Source: an uncultured Chloroflexota bacterium (GTDB lineage Bacteria > Chloroflexota > UBA11872). Taken from it: a stretch of 64,000 nt of DNA. The stretch is from the NCBI GenBank assembly GCA_958296175.1, contig OY282448.1:969899-1033898 (forward strand), written 5' to 3'. Position numbers and translations under genes: made by a program. Of the stretch, positions 16,283-24,676 are shown one piece after another. Below the pieces are notes generated by a model, which saw only the letters and a list, made by a program, of their open reading frames with translations, had not been told where the DNA came from and did not search any database. How positions within the stretch are numbered: the first letter of the stretch is position 1; every line of letters starts with the position of its first letter.

Positions 16283-17131
16283 ATGGCGGACGCGGCGGGC
16301 ATGACGGTGGGACCACGAGTCTCGGACGCTGCGCGTGAGGCGTGGGCGCAGGCCAGCGGCGCCGACGTGCGCGCGGCGTGCCGGCGCGGCGCGTGGCACC
16401 GGCCCACGGCCGGCATGGCCCACGGGTTCGTGCAGGCCAACCTGGTGATGCTCCCCGCCGATCTGGCCGACGACTTCGAGGCGTTTTGCCAAGCCAACCC
16501 GGTGCCCTGCCCCCTGCTGGAGCGCACCCCGCCGGGATCGTACGAGCCGCTGCGCTTTGCCCCCGGGGCCGACCTGCGCACCGACGCCCCGCGCTACCGG
16601 ATCTACCGCCGCGGCCGTCCCGATCCCGGGCAGCCGACCGACGTGCTGGAGGCCGCGCGGCCCGACCTGGCGGGCTTCCTGTTGGGGTGCAGCTTCACCT
16701 TCGAGTCCGCCATGCAGCAGGCCGGGTTCGACCTGCGCCATCAGACGCAGGGGGTGAACGTGCCCATGTACCGCACCCAGCGGGCCTGCGCGCCGGCGGG
16801 ACCCTTTGCGGGGCCGCTGGTCGTCAGCATGCGGCCGGTGGCGCGGGAGCGCGTGGCCGAGGTGCGCGCGCTCACCGCGCGCTTCCCGCGGGTGCACGGC
16901 GCGCCGGTGCACGTTGGCGACCCGGCGGCCATCGGCGTGCGCGACCTGGACTCGCCCGACTGGGGCGACGCCGTCGAGATTCGGGAGGGCGAAGTGCCGG
17001 TGTTCTGGGGCTGCGGCGTCACCCCCCAAGCCGTGGCGCAGGCCAGCCGGCCGGAGCTGATGATTACGCACGCGCCAGGCCACATGTTCGTGACGGACCG
17101 GCGGGACCGCGAGCTCGACGAAGGAAGCTGA
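16283..17131 (+). CDS. DUF1445 family putative hydro-lyase (D-glutamate cyclase N-terminal type)
   Basis: The 282-residue protein belongs to DUF1445, annotated widely as putative hydro-lyase and homologous to the N-terminal half of mammalian DGLUCY. Diagnostic segments are AGMAHGFVQANLVMLP, FLLGCSFTFESAMQQAG, NVPMYRTQ and VPVFWGCGVTPQAVA; the C terminus ends with ITHAPGHMFVTD. The length is close to the usual 260-280. ATG 16283 is used; ATG 16301 is an alternative. CATAAT at 16258-16263 could be a -10 box. Adjacent to the DUF4392 gene on the same strand. Confidence 0.9.
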   Translation: MADAAGMTVGPRVSDAAREAWAQASGADVRAACRRGAWHRPTAGMAHGFVQANLVMLPADLADDFEAFCQANPVPCPLLERTPPGSYEPLRFAPGADLRTDAPRYRIYRRGRPDPGQPTDVLEAARPDLAGFLLGCSFTFESAMQQAGFDLRHQTQGVNVPMYRTQRACAPAGPFAGPLVVSMRPVARERVAEVRALTARFPRVHGAPVHVGDPAAIGVRDLDSPDWGDAVEIREGEVPVFWGCGVTPQAVAQASRPELMITHAPGHMFVTDRRDRELDEGS

Positions 17132-17231
17132 CGCGCCGACCGTCGCCCGCGGAACGCGCCGCCCTCGGAACGCGCCGCGCCCCGCCGCCGCCGTCGAAGA
17201 CCGACCCGCCCGCCGCGCCTGCCGCCCGCGC

Positions 17232-17717
17232 TCAGCGTCGGTCCAGATAGCGCTCCTGCACCCAGCCGCCGCTTTCCAGTTCCACCCACAGCAGCCCTTC
17301 CGACTGGCGGGAGCGGCCCGTCAGCTCCACCTCGGTCAGAAACGGCAGGATGCGCAGCACGCGGCCTTGCGTCGTCGGCTCGGTGCGCACGTTCAGTCCG
17401 TCCGTGGCGTTCACCTCGCCGCTCAGCGAGGGTGTGGGCGTGGGGGAAGGCGCCGCGGCCGCCTGAGTTTGGGCCGCCGCGGGCGTGGCCGCGCGCCGCT
17501 CCGTTGGCAGCACCGTGGGCAGCGGGCCGGGGTCGACCTGCGGCGCCCCCACCACGGCCGCCCGCGCCGGCGCCGGCGCGGGGATGGGGCCGACCTCGGG
17601 ACCCGTCATCAGAAAGCGCAGCAGCACCACGCCCACCACGGGCACCGCCAGCGTGCCCGCCACGCCGCACAGCAGCGCCAGCCGGCTTTCGCGCGCCCAG
17701 CGCTCCCAGGAACTCAC
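17232..17717 (-). CDS. Membrane-anchored SH3-domain protein
   Basis: The 161-residue protein has one membrane helix near residues 11-32 (LALLCGVAGTLAVPVVGVVLL), a Pro/Ala-rich linker of about 65 residues, and a C-terminal bacterial SH3 domain (about 100-160) with the typical GLNVRTEPTTQGRVLRIL and GWVQERYL segments. It is likely anchored in the cytoplasmic membrane with the SH3 domain outside, where such domains bind peptidoglycan or other wall components. GTG 17717 is chosen because it begins just before the helix; no ATG in frame fits. It is divergent from glnA. Confidence 0.75.
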   Translation of the reverse strand: MSSWERWARESRLALLCGVAGTLAVPVVGVVLLRFLMTGPEVGPIPAPAPARAAVVGAPQVDPGPLPTVLPTERRAATPAAAQTQAAAAPSPTPTPSLSGEVNATDGLNVRTEPTTQGRVLRILPFLTEVELTGRSRQSEGLLWVELESGGWVQERYLDRR

Positions 17718-17886
17718 AGCGTGTCGTCGGAGCAGTTCATCCCCTGCACCGTACCCCAGCCGGCAAGAGAAACGCCGCGCCGGTCTCTCCCTCCCCCGAA
17801 GGGAGTGGCCGCAACGGCGGACGCGGGCGGCGAAGGAGACTCGGCCTCTCCCTCCCCCGTGCACCGTGGACGGCCCCTCACCCCAA

Positions 17887-17914
17887 CCCTCTCCCCGCAC
17901 TTACGGGGAGAGGG
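17887..17914. repeat. REP-like palindrome CCCTCTCCCCG/CGGGGAGAGGG
   Basis: An 11-bp perfect stem with loop CACTTA, preceded by CTCACCCCAAC. The same element with the flank CTCACCCTAAC occurs at 60292-60324 and in opposite orientation at 40710-40743, so it is a dispersed family. Confidence 0.8.
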
Positions 17915-17946
17915 GGGAAGAGTTGGCGGCGGCGGGGGTGGCGGCG

Positions 17947-17976
17947 TAGACAATTGGGGCGTGTTCTGCCTACAAT
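17947..17976 (+). promoter_or_regulatory. Sigma-70-type promoter of glnA
   Basis: TAGACA (17947-17952), 18 bases, then TACAAT (17971-17976): five of six matches at each box. The predicted start near 17983 gives a leader of about 150 bases before glnA. Confidence 0.65.
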
Positions 17977-18001
17977 CCACCGTCGCCGCCGGTGCCTGTC
18001 G

Positions 18002-18125
18002 GCGTCACCGCTCCGTTGCCGGAGCGACGCGAAATCGAATGTCCCGCCCGTGACGTCACAGGCGCCGCGGGGCGGTTGTTGTGCGGATGCACGCCGCGCG
18101 GGAGGCGCGCGGCCTCAGCCTGAGG
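18002..18125 (+). promoter_or_regulatory. Structured glnA leader with a hairpin over the ribosome site
   Basis: A stem 18002-18030 (GCGTC, bulge, GCTCCG, loop TTGC, CGGAGC, GACGC) is followed by the palindrome GTGACGTCAC (18050-18059). A third hairpin, CCTCA (18113-18117) / TGAGG (18121-18125), covers part of the ribosome site GAGGAG (18122-18127). The arrangement could let folding of the leader control translation of glutamine synthetase. No known riboswitch class was recognised. Confidence 0.45.
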
Positions 18126-18134
18126 AGCGGCGCA

Positions 18135-19577
18135 ATGTCTGATCCCTCGCGGGATGACTTGATTCAGGGTGTCATGCGCAAGGCGCGCGACGCCGATTGC
18201 CGAATGGTCGACTTTCGATTCACGGACCTGCCGGGAACCTGGCAGCACTTCACCGTGCCGATCGACAAGCTCGACGAGTCGACGTTTGACGACGGCCTGG
18301 GATTCGACGGATCGAGCGTCCGCGGGTTCCAGCAGATCGAAGAGAGCGACATGCTGGCCGTGCCCGACCCGGCCACGGCCGTCGTGGACCCGACGCTGGA
18401 AGTCGCCACGCTGGTGCTGACCTGCGACATTCGCGACCCCATCACCGAAGAGTCGTACTCGCGCGACCCGCGCAACATCGCCAAGAAGGCCGAGCAGTAC
18501 CTGACCTCCACCGGCATCGCCGACACCAGCTACTGGGGCGCGGAAGCCGAGTTCTTCATCTTCAACAGCGTGCGGTTCGACTCCACGGCCAACGCCGCGT
18601 TCTACTCCCTGGACAGCGAGGAAGGCATCTGGAACTCCGGGGCGGACGACACGCACGTGGCCAACCTGGCCTACCGCCCGCGGTTCAAGATGGGCTATTT
18701 CCCCGTCCCGCCCACGGACCATTTGCAAGACCTGCGCTCGCAGATGGTGCTGGCGCTCATCGAGTCCGGCATTGACATCGAGCTGCACCACCACGAAGTC
18801 GCCACCGGCGGTCAGGCCGAGATCGACCTGCGCTACCAGACGCTGGTCAAGCACGCCGACCAGATGATGCTCTACAAGTACATCGTCAAGAACGTGGCGC
18901 GCCAGGCCGGCTACACCGTGACGTTCATGCCCAAGCCGCTGTTTGGCGACAACGGGTCGGGCATGCACACCCACCAGAGCCTGTGGAGCGATGGGACGCC
19001 GCTGTTCTACGACGCCAGCGGCTACGCCCTGCTGAGCGAGACGGCGCGCCACTACATCGGCGGCCTGCTCAAGCACGCGCCCGCCCTGCTGGCGTTCGCC
19101 GCGCCCACCACCAACTCCTACCGCCGGCTGGTGCCCGGCTTCGAGGCGCCGGTCAACCTGGTCTATTCGCAGCGCAACCGCAGCGCCTGCGTGCGCATTC
19201 CTGCCTACTCCAAGAGCCCGGCGGCGCGCCGCATCGAGTTCCGCCCGCCCGACCCCACGGCCAACCCCTACCTGGCCTTCGCCGCCATGCTGATGGCCGG
19301 GCTGGACGGCGTGCTCAACAAGATCGAGCCGCCCGACCCGGTGGACCTGGACCTCTACGAGCTGGGGCCGGAAGACTCGGCCAAGATTCAGTCGGTGCCG
19401 GGGTCGCTCTACGAGGTGCTGGACGCGCTGGAAGCCGACCACGCGTTCCTGCTGGAAGGCGGCGTCTTCACCCAGGACGTGATCGACGTCTGGCTGGAGT
19501 ACAAGCGCGTGCGCGAGGCCGACGAGGTCAACCTGCGGCCGCACCCCTTCGAGTTCATGCTCTACTACGACGCGTAA
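18135..19577 (+). CDS. glnA: Type I glutamine synthetase
   Basis: The 480-residue protein is a complete GlnA, which makes glutamine from glutamate, ammonia and ATP in the cytoplasm as a dodecamer. Signatures seen: FDGSSVRGF, the metal-binding [11 protein letters not shown] (NxEFF type), [21 protein letters not shown] and the ATP region [38 protein letters not shown] follows in shorter blocks. A Tyr in DLDLYEL sits where GSI-beta enzymes are adenylylated, so activity control by AMPylation is possible but the modifying enzyme is not in the window. Start ATG 18135 has GAGGAG before it. Own promoter, leader and terminator suggest a single-gene transcript. Confidence 0.97.
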   Translation: MSDPSRDDLIQGVMRKARDADCRMVDFRFTDLPGTWQHFTVPIDKLDESTFDDGLGFDGSSVRGFQQIEESDMLAVPDPATAVVDPTLEVATLVLTCDIRDPITEESYSRDPRNIAKKAEQYLTSTGIADTSYWGAEAEFFIFNSVRFDSTANAAFYSLDSEEGIWNSGADDTHVANLAYRPRFKMGYFPVPPTDHLQDLRSQMVLALIESGIDIELHHHEVATGGQAEIDLRYQTLVKHADQMMLYKYIVKNVARQAGYTVTFMPKPLFGDNGSGMHTHQSLWSDGTPLFYDASGYALLSETARHYIGGLLKHAPALLAFAAPTTNSYRRLVPGFEAPVNLVYSQRNRSACVRIPAYSKSPAARRIEFRPPDPTANPYLAFAAMLMAGLDGVLNKIEPPDPVDLDLYELGPEDSAKIQSVPGSLYEVLDALEADHAFLLEGGVFTQDVIDVWLEYKRVREADEVNLRPHPFEFMLYYDA

Positions 19578-19597
19578 GCCCAGCGCCGACGCGTGTA

Positions 19598-19633
19598 CCG
19601 CGGCCCCCCGCTCCGGGGGGCCGCGGTTCGTTT
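19598..19633 (+). terminator. Terminator of glnA
   Basis: A perfect 12-bp stem CCGCGGCCCCCC / GGGGGGCCGCGG with loop GCTCC is followed by TTCGTTT, 20 bases after the glnA stop. The T tract is short. Confidence 0.75.
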
Positions 19634-19849
19634 AACCGCCAGGCGCCGTCAGCGGCGCTCGCCGCCGGATCGAGCCGCCAACGCCCCACGTTCCCACGCC
19701 TGCAAGGGTGAAGGCGGCGGCCGCCCAACGCCGCGCCGAGTGGATGACACGCCCCCGTGCCTGCGAGGGCGAAGGCAGAGGGAAGGAGAAGCCGGGCGCG
19801 GCGCTGCGCCGGGGACAGGCGACGGGGGAAGGAAAGGGTCGTCGTCACC

Positions 19850-19872
19850 CTCGCCCCGCAGCGCGGGGCGAG
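19850..19872. terminator. Hairpin downstream of ricT, related to a dispersed palindrome
   Basis: CTCGCCCCGC / GCGGGGCGAG with loop AGC lies 22 bases beyond the ricT stop in its direction. A similar CACCCTCGCC...GGCGAGG element occurs near 63421-63446, so this may be a repeat family used as a terminator. The rest of 19634-19849 holds no gene. Confidence 0.5.
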
Positions 19873-19894
19873 GAGAAGGAGGGGGTGGCGGCGG

Positions 19895-21172
19895 TTAGGT
19901 TTGGGATGGGTTGGCAGGGCCGCGGGGGCGGCGGCGGCGAGAACGGCGGTTGGGTTGGCGGCCGCCGCTGGCGCCGTCGGCGGCGGGCGCCGACCGGTCG
20001 GCGCCGCCGCGTCCGCCGGAACGTCTGGGCGTCTGGCCGTCAGTCCCTGCGCGTCGGGAGCGCGTGGTCGGGGACGACGAGCGGCCGCCGCCAGTCCCGC
20101 GCTCGCGGCCGCCGCGAGCCGCCGTGGAGCGGCGGCTTCTCGACCCGCGATTGCCCCGCCGCCTCCCGCGCCCCCTGGAGCGGGACGTCCCGGACGCCGC
20201 GCCGCGCCCGCCGGCAGCGCCATCGGCGGACGCGCCGCCTTCCGTGTCCTCGGCGCGGGCCGCTCGGTCGACGTCGCCGCTTCCGGCGCCGGCTGCCCGG
20301 TCGGCGTCCTTGCCGTGCGGAAGCGAGGGATGGGATGCGGCCTCCTGGCCGTCCTCGGCGGTGCGCGCGTCCGGCTGCTCGTAGCCCGGCGCCACTGGCT
20401 GGCCCAGCGCGTCCTTCAGCTCGTGCACGCCGCATGCGCCGCATGCGCCGCTCGTAGCGCAGGATCCGCCGCCGTTGGCCTTGGCCGCCGCCAGCTTGTC
20501 TTCCACATAGCCGTCGTGCTCGTACTGCAAACAGCAGAGCAGGCGGCCGCACACGCCCGAAATCTTGTCCGGATTCAGCGGCAGGTTCTGGTCTTTGGCC
20601 ATGCGCAGCGAGACGGTGTCCAGCTCGGAGAGGAACGTGGCGCAGCAGAGCTCGCGTCCGCAGCGCCCCAGGCCAGAGCGCAGGGCGGCGCGCTCGCGCG
20701 GGCCGACCTGCCGCAGCATCACGCGCGTGTGGAACTGCGCCGCCATGGCCGCCACCAGCTCGGTCAGGTCGAGTTTGGCTTCCTTGGAGGAGAAGTGCAG
20801 GGTGAGCGTGGCGCCGTCGAACGTGTACTCGGCTTTGACGGCCTGCATGGGCAGGCGGCGTTCGGTGATCGCCTGGCTGAACACACGCTCGGCTTCGACC
20901 TCCTGGTCGCGGTAGTTCGTCATGCTGTCCAGGTCGTCGTCGGTGGCCTGCCGCACGATGGGCGTGACCTCGCCGTGCAGGTCGGCCGGGTCGACGGCGG
21001 TCGGCGCCATGACCACGCGCGCCGCCGTGAGGCCGCGCGGGGTTTCCACGATGGCGTAGTCCCCGGCGCGCAGGTCGGCCCCGCCGGGGTTGTAGTAATA
21101 GAGCCGGCCCGCGCGGCGGAACCGCACGCCGGCGACCTGCACGGCGGCGGCCGGCGCGTCAGACGCGGCCAC
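19895..21172 (-). CDS. ricT: PSP1-domain protein RicT (YaaT) with long Arg/Gly-rich tail
   Basis: The N-terminal 260 residues match RicT/PSP1: FRRAGRLYYYNPGG, the helix EAERVFSQAITERRLPM, FSSKEAKLDLTELV, and Cys-rich segments GRCGRELCCATFL and GVCGRLLCCLQYE. In Bacillus, RicT with RicA and RicF binds iron-sulfur clusters and helps RNase Y process mRNA. Another Cys group (SCATSGACGACG) follows, then about 160 disordered residues rich in Arg, Gly and Ser, unusual for the family and suited to RNA binding. GTG 21172 has GGAGG five bases upstream and is preferred over a start at 21220. It overlaps holB by 14 bases, a pairing often seen in Firmicutes too. Confidence 0.88.
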   Translation of the reverse strand: MAASDAPAAAVQVAGVRFRRAGRLYYYNPGGADLRAGDYAIVETPRGLTAARVVMAPTAVDPADLHGEVTPIVRQATDDDLDSMTNYRDQEVEAERVFSQAITERRLPMQAVKAEYTFDGATLTLHFSSKEAKLDLTELVAAMAAQFHTRVMLRQVGPRERAALRSGLGRCGRELCCATFLSELDTVSLRMAKDQNLPLNPDKISGVCGRLLCCLQYEHDGYVEDKLAAAKANGGGSCATSGACGACGVHELKDALGQPVAPGYEQPDARTAEDGQEAASHPSLPHGKDADRAAGAGSGDVDRAARAEDTEGGASADGAAGGRGAASGTSRSRGRGRRRGNRGSRSRRSTAARGGRERGTGGGRSSSPTTRSRRAGTDGQTPRRSGGRGGADRSAPAADGASGGRQPNRRSRRRRPRGPANPSQT

Positions 21173-22274
21173 GCGCGCCTCCAGGGGCGTCAGCCGGGTC
21201 GGCGTCAGGCCGCAGCGCAAGGTCCTCCAGCGCCAGCCGCGGCGACACGTTGGCGTTCAGCGCCCGCCGGGTGTCGCGCAGCCGCAGGAGACGGCTGACG
21301 GCGCCGGCGAGCGCGGCGCGCGCCGGCGCTTCCGCGGTGGCCGTGTGGTCGTGCATCGCCGTGCGCAGTGTATGCGACTGCTCGACCTCGATGGTGCGCA
21401 GCCAGACCAGCGCCTCGTTGGCCTGGGCCGCCATGCGGCCGCGCGGCAGCACGCCGCTCACGGCGCGGAAGCGGGCGGGAATCGAGGCCGTCTCGAATTC
21501 GGCCGCCTGTTCCTGGGCCTGGCGGCTGGCGTCCCAGGCCGAGGCGTCGCGCGCCATGCGGATGGCCCAGCCCGGCCGCCCCCGCGCCGCCCGGGCGATC
21601 TCGGCGGCCCGGTCCGGCGCCAGCGCGCCTTGCGCCGTCAGATGCGCGGCAATGTCGTGGTCCGGCACCGGCCCCAGCTCGATCACCCGGCAGCGCGACT
21701 GCACCGTGGGCAGCACGTCGGACACGCGCGGCGCCAGCAGAATCATGATGGCGTGGGGGCTGGGTTCCTCCAGCGTCTTCAGCAGCGCGTTGGCCGAAGC
21801 GTCGTTCATGTCGTGCGCCGCGTCGATCAGCCCGATGCGCATCGGCTGCGTGGCCGGGCGAAGGTAGAGGCCGCCGCCCCAGGCGCGCACGCCGTCGATG
21901 GCAATGTCCTGCGCCGTGTCCGCGCGCCGCAGCACGTGCAGGTCGTTGTAGGCGGTCAGCACGTATCTGAGCGGCTCCTTGCGTCCGTCGACGTTTTCCA
22001 GCGCCTCCGGGTCGGGCGTTTCGTCGGGATGCCCGCGGCGCACCGCCGTGCGCCACATCGTGTTGGCGTCGTCCAGGAACTTCCTGGCCGCCGCCGCTTC
22101 CGGAACGTCCGCGCGGCCCGCGCTCCAAATGTCCTGCGCCAGCCGGATGGCAAAGGTGCGGCGGCCTACGCCAGGCGGTCCCGTGATCAGGTAGGTCTGC
22201 GCCGCGCGCCCGGCGCGCAGCGAGCCGCGGATGGCCCGCACCGTCTGGGCGTTGCCCACGTAATCCCAGGTCAT
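21159..22274 (-). CDS. holB: DNA polymerase III delta' subunit
   Basis: The 371-residue protein is an AAA+ clamp-loader subunit. The N terminus is the typical DYVGNAQTVRAIRGSLRAGR followed by LITGPPGVGRRT, a Walker-A-like loop with the lysine changed to arginine, as allowed in delta', which does not hydrolyse ATP. The core DAAHDMNDASANALLKTLEEP and the PTVQSRCRVIELGPV sensor segment are diagnostic. The usual zinc-binding cysteines are absent. The clamp loader places the sliding clamp on DNA during replication. ATG 22274 overlaps the upstream stop by four bases (ATGA) and the stop overlaps the ricT start, so the three genes are translationally linked. Confidence 0.92.
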   Translation of the reverse strand: MTWDYVGNAQTVRAIRGSLRAGRAAQTYLITGPPGVGRRTFAIRLAQDIWSAGRADVPEAAAARKFLDDANTMWRTAVRRGHPDETPDPEALENVDGRKEPLRYVLTAYNDLHVLRRADTAQDIAIDGVRAWGGGLYLRPATQPMRIGLIDAAHDMNDASANALLKTLEEPSPHAIMILLAPRVSDVLPTVQSRCRVIELGPVPDHDIAAHLTAQGALAPDRAAEIARAARGRPGWAIRMARDASAWDASRQAQEQAAEFETASIPARFRAVSGVLPRGRMAAQANEALVWLRTIEVEQSHTLRTAMHDHTATAEAPARAALAGAVSRLLRLRDTRRALNANVSPRLALEDLALRPDADPADAPGGARGRV

Positions 22275-24385
22275 GCGGCGCTCGGGGCGGCGGGGCGCGC
22301 GGCGCTCGAGGCCGAAGACGCGGCGGGCGGCGCAGCGGCGCTCTGTGCGGCGGGCGGGGTTGGCGGTGCGGCGGGCGCGGCGCCCTGGGGTGCGGGGATC
22401 ACCGCCACGTCGTTGATTGGAATGTGCAATTCCAGCGATTGCCTCAGCTCGAAGGTCTCGGGACTGTAAACCGCCACGGCGCCCTGGTCGGCGCTGGCCA
22501 CAATCAGCGACCCGCCCACGGGGTCGAGCGCCACCGCGCGCGGCGACGCGGCCACGGGAATCAGAAAGCGGATGGTCAGGTCGTCCGCGCGCAGCCCCGT
22601 AACCGTGTCGGCCCAGATGTTGGACACGATCACCGTGTCGGTGCGTTCGTCGATGGCCAGCCGGTGCACGCCTTCTTCCAGGCGGCGCGACCGCAGCACG
22701 GTGAGCGAGGCGGGGTCGAGCTGGCTCACGCTGCCATCGCGCAGACTGGCCACGAACAAGCGGCCGGACGAATCGCGCGCCAGCGACTCGGGCCACGAGG
22801 GCACCGGCATGCTCAGCTCCGTTTCGCCGGTGAGCACGTTGAAGCGCGCCACGGTGGAAAACGGGCGGTTCGCCAGATAGACCGTGGCGCCGTCGCCTGC
22901 CGGCGCCACGTCGCCGACGCCCGCCGGCACGGGCCAGTCGTGAATGATGCGGCGCGCCTCGGGATCCAGCACGAACAGGTGGCCGCCGTCCAAGTCGGAG
23001 CCCGTCAGATACACGCGCCCGTTGGCCGGGTCGACGGCGATGTCCGAGGTCACCAACGCCGTGGCGGGCGCGCGCGCGGCGCCCGGCAGCGGCGCCAGCG
23101 TAGACCTGGGCGCGCGCTGCGAGCTGTCCGCGCGCAGCACGACCGTGGCCGTCGACGCCGCGTTGGGCTGGATCACCGCCGTGACGCGCGCGCCCAGGGG
23201 CTGAAAGTATCCGGCGGCGCTGGCAAAGATGTCGTACGAACTACCGCTGATCAGATGCTCGACGCGCACCCGCCCGTCGTCGCCCGTGCGCGCCGCGCGC
23301 ACGAACACGCGCTGCCCGCGCGCGTTCCAGAACAGCCGCACCATGGCCTCGGGCACCGGCGCGCCCTCGGAATCCTCGACGCGCACGACCAGGTCGAACG
23401 CGATGGGGATGGACGCCACGAGGCCGCCGCCCGGGTCGATCACGGCCACGCTCGTGGCCACCTCGTCCACGGCGAACGCGCGGCCGCGCGCGGGGTCGGC
23501 CGCGATCGCCCAGCTGGCCGGCAGCGTGCGCAAGTCGACCGGCGGCGCCGGCGCCAGCGAGGGCAAGTCGATTACGGCCATGCTGAACGGAACCGAAGCG
23601 CCCGCGGCCGGCACGCCCCCCACCAGAATGCGGCCCGGGTCGCCGGCCGGCATCTGGAAGTGCACCGTGGAAGGTTCGTCCTCCGCCACGGTTACGCCGC
23701 GCGAGCGCAGCACGCTGAAGCCCGGCACGCGCGCTTGCACGTCGTAGCTGGTTGCCGTCGACAGGCCGCGGAAGCCCGCCGTGCCGTCGACGGCGACCGG
23801 CGCGGCCGCCAGCAGGTCGCCGCGGTCGCTCAGCAGTTCCACCACGCCGCGCGTCAGCGCCTGGCCCGTGGCGGCGTCCACCACCGTGGCCTGGATGGCG
23901 CCCGGCCCGGCCGTCACGTCGAAGACCGTGGCGGCGCTGCCGGCGGATTCGCCGCCCCGATAGCTGGCGCTGGCGCGCAAGTCCACGCTGGACTGCGCCG
24001 TCAGCGGCAGCGTGGCCGGCAGCTGCGTCTCGATGGTGAACGTGCCCGCGCGCGACACGAGCACCTCGCCCACGAACACCGCAGGCGACTGGGTGCTGAC
24101 CGTGTCGATGACGCCTTCGGCCGTGAGCACCGGCCGGCTGGCGGCTGCCACGATTTCCAGCCGCACCAGCGTGCGCGGCACCCAGTCGGCGCCGCGGATG
24201 GTGATGTCCGACCCAGCCGCGCCGCTGGGCGGCTCCACGCGCAGCGTGGGGCCGCGGTCTTCGGCCAGCGGAAAATCACCCGTGATCGAGGAGCCGTACA
24301 CCCCTAACGCCAGGATCACGATCACCGGGATCAACAGCACGGTTCCGGCGATGGCGGCAATGGTGAACGCGCGGCTGGTGGACAT
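22271..24385 (-). CDS. Membrane-anchored surface protein with beta-propeller and carboxypeptidase-regulatory-like domains
   Basis: The 704-residue protein starts with a membrane helix (IAAIAGTVLLIPVIVILALG, residues 8-27) that acts as a signal anchor. A first region (about 40-130) is IPT-like (VEPPSGAAGSDITIRGADW). Next come carboxypeptidase-regulatory-like modules (ATVVDAATGQALTRG..., RVEDSEGAPVPEAMVRLFW). The C-terminal part (about 450-660) has NHL/YVTN-like beta-propeller repeats (IAVDPANGRVYLTGSD, RDSSGRLFVASLRDG, AIDERTDTVIVSN). A Pro/Ala tail ends the protein. ATG 24385 is preferred; 24412 adds nine residues. Upstream of and overlapping holB by ATGA, an unexpected partner. Ligand unknown. 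Confidence 0.75.
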   Translation of the reverse strand: MSTSRAFTIAAIAGTVLLIPVIVILALGVYGSSITGDFPLAEDRGPTLRVEPPSGAAGSDITIRGADWVPRTLVRLEIVAAASRPVLTAEGVIDTVSTQSPAVFVGEVLVSRAGTFTIETQLPATLPLTAQSSVDLRASASYRGGESAGSAATVFDVTAGPGAIQATVVDAATGQALTRGVVELLSDRGDLLAAAPVAVDGTAGFRGLSTATSYDVQARVPGFSVLRSRGVTVAEDEPSTVHFQMPAGDPGRILVGGVPAAGASVPFSMAVIDLPSLAPAPPVDLRTLPASWAIAADPARGRAFAVDEVATSVAVIDPGGGLVASIPIAFDLVVRVEDSEGAPVPEAMVRLFWNARGQRVFVRAARTGDDGRVRVEHLISGSSYDIFASAAGYFQPLGARVTAVIQPNAASTATVVLRADSSQRAPRSTLAPLPGAARAPATALVTSDIAVDPANGRVYLTGSDLDGGHLFVLDPEARRIIHDWPVPAGVGDVAPAGDGATVYLANRPFSTVARFNVLTGETELSMPVPSWPESLARDSSGRLFVASLRDGSVSQLDPASLTVLRSRRLEEGVHRLAIDERTDTVIVSNIWADTVTGLRADDLTIRFLIPVAASPRAVALDPVGGSLIVASADQGAVAVYSPETFELRQSLELHIPINDVAVIPAPQGAAPAAPPTPPAAQSAAAPPAASSASSAARPAAPSAA

Positions 24386-24676
24386 GGGTGCGGTGTGGAA
24401 CCTCCGCGCCAACGGATTCGGCGGCGTCAGCCGCCCGCGAGCGCGCGCCTCCAGCCAGCACTCTCGACGGCCCGCCGTGCGCTGAATTGTAGACCGTCCC
24501 CGCCGCGCCCGTCCGTGCCGCGCCCGTCCCCGCCGCGCCCGGCGCCCGCCTCCCGTCAGAAATCAGCCAGCGGCGGACTCCCGGCCTGCGGCGCAGCACG
24601 GCGCAATGCACCAACATTTCGCCTGGCGCCTGCTCGTGCGCCAGGAGTCGGCCCGCCGTGTGCCGCCCTAGCCGCC

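Noticed and set aside
22424..24307. Long antisense frame within the surface propeller gene
   Set aside because: Low-complexity and antisense to a protein with a signal anchor and clear repeats.
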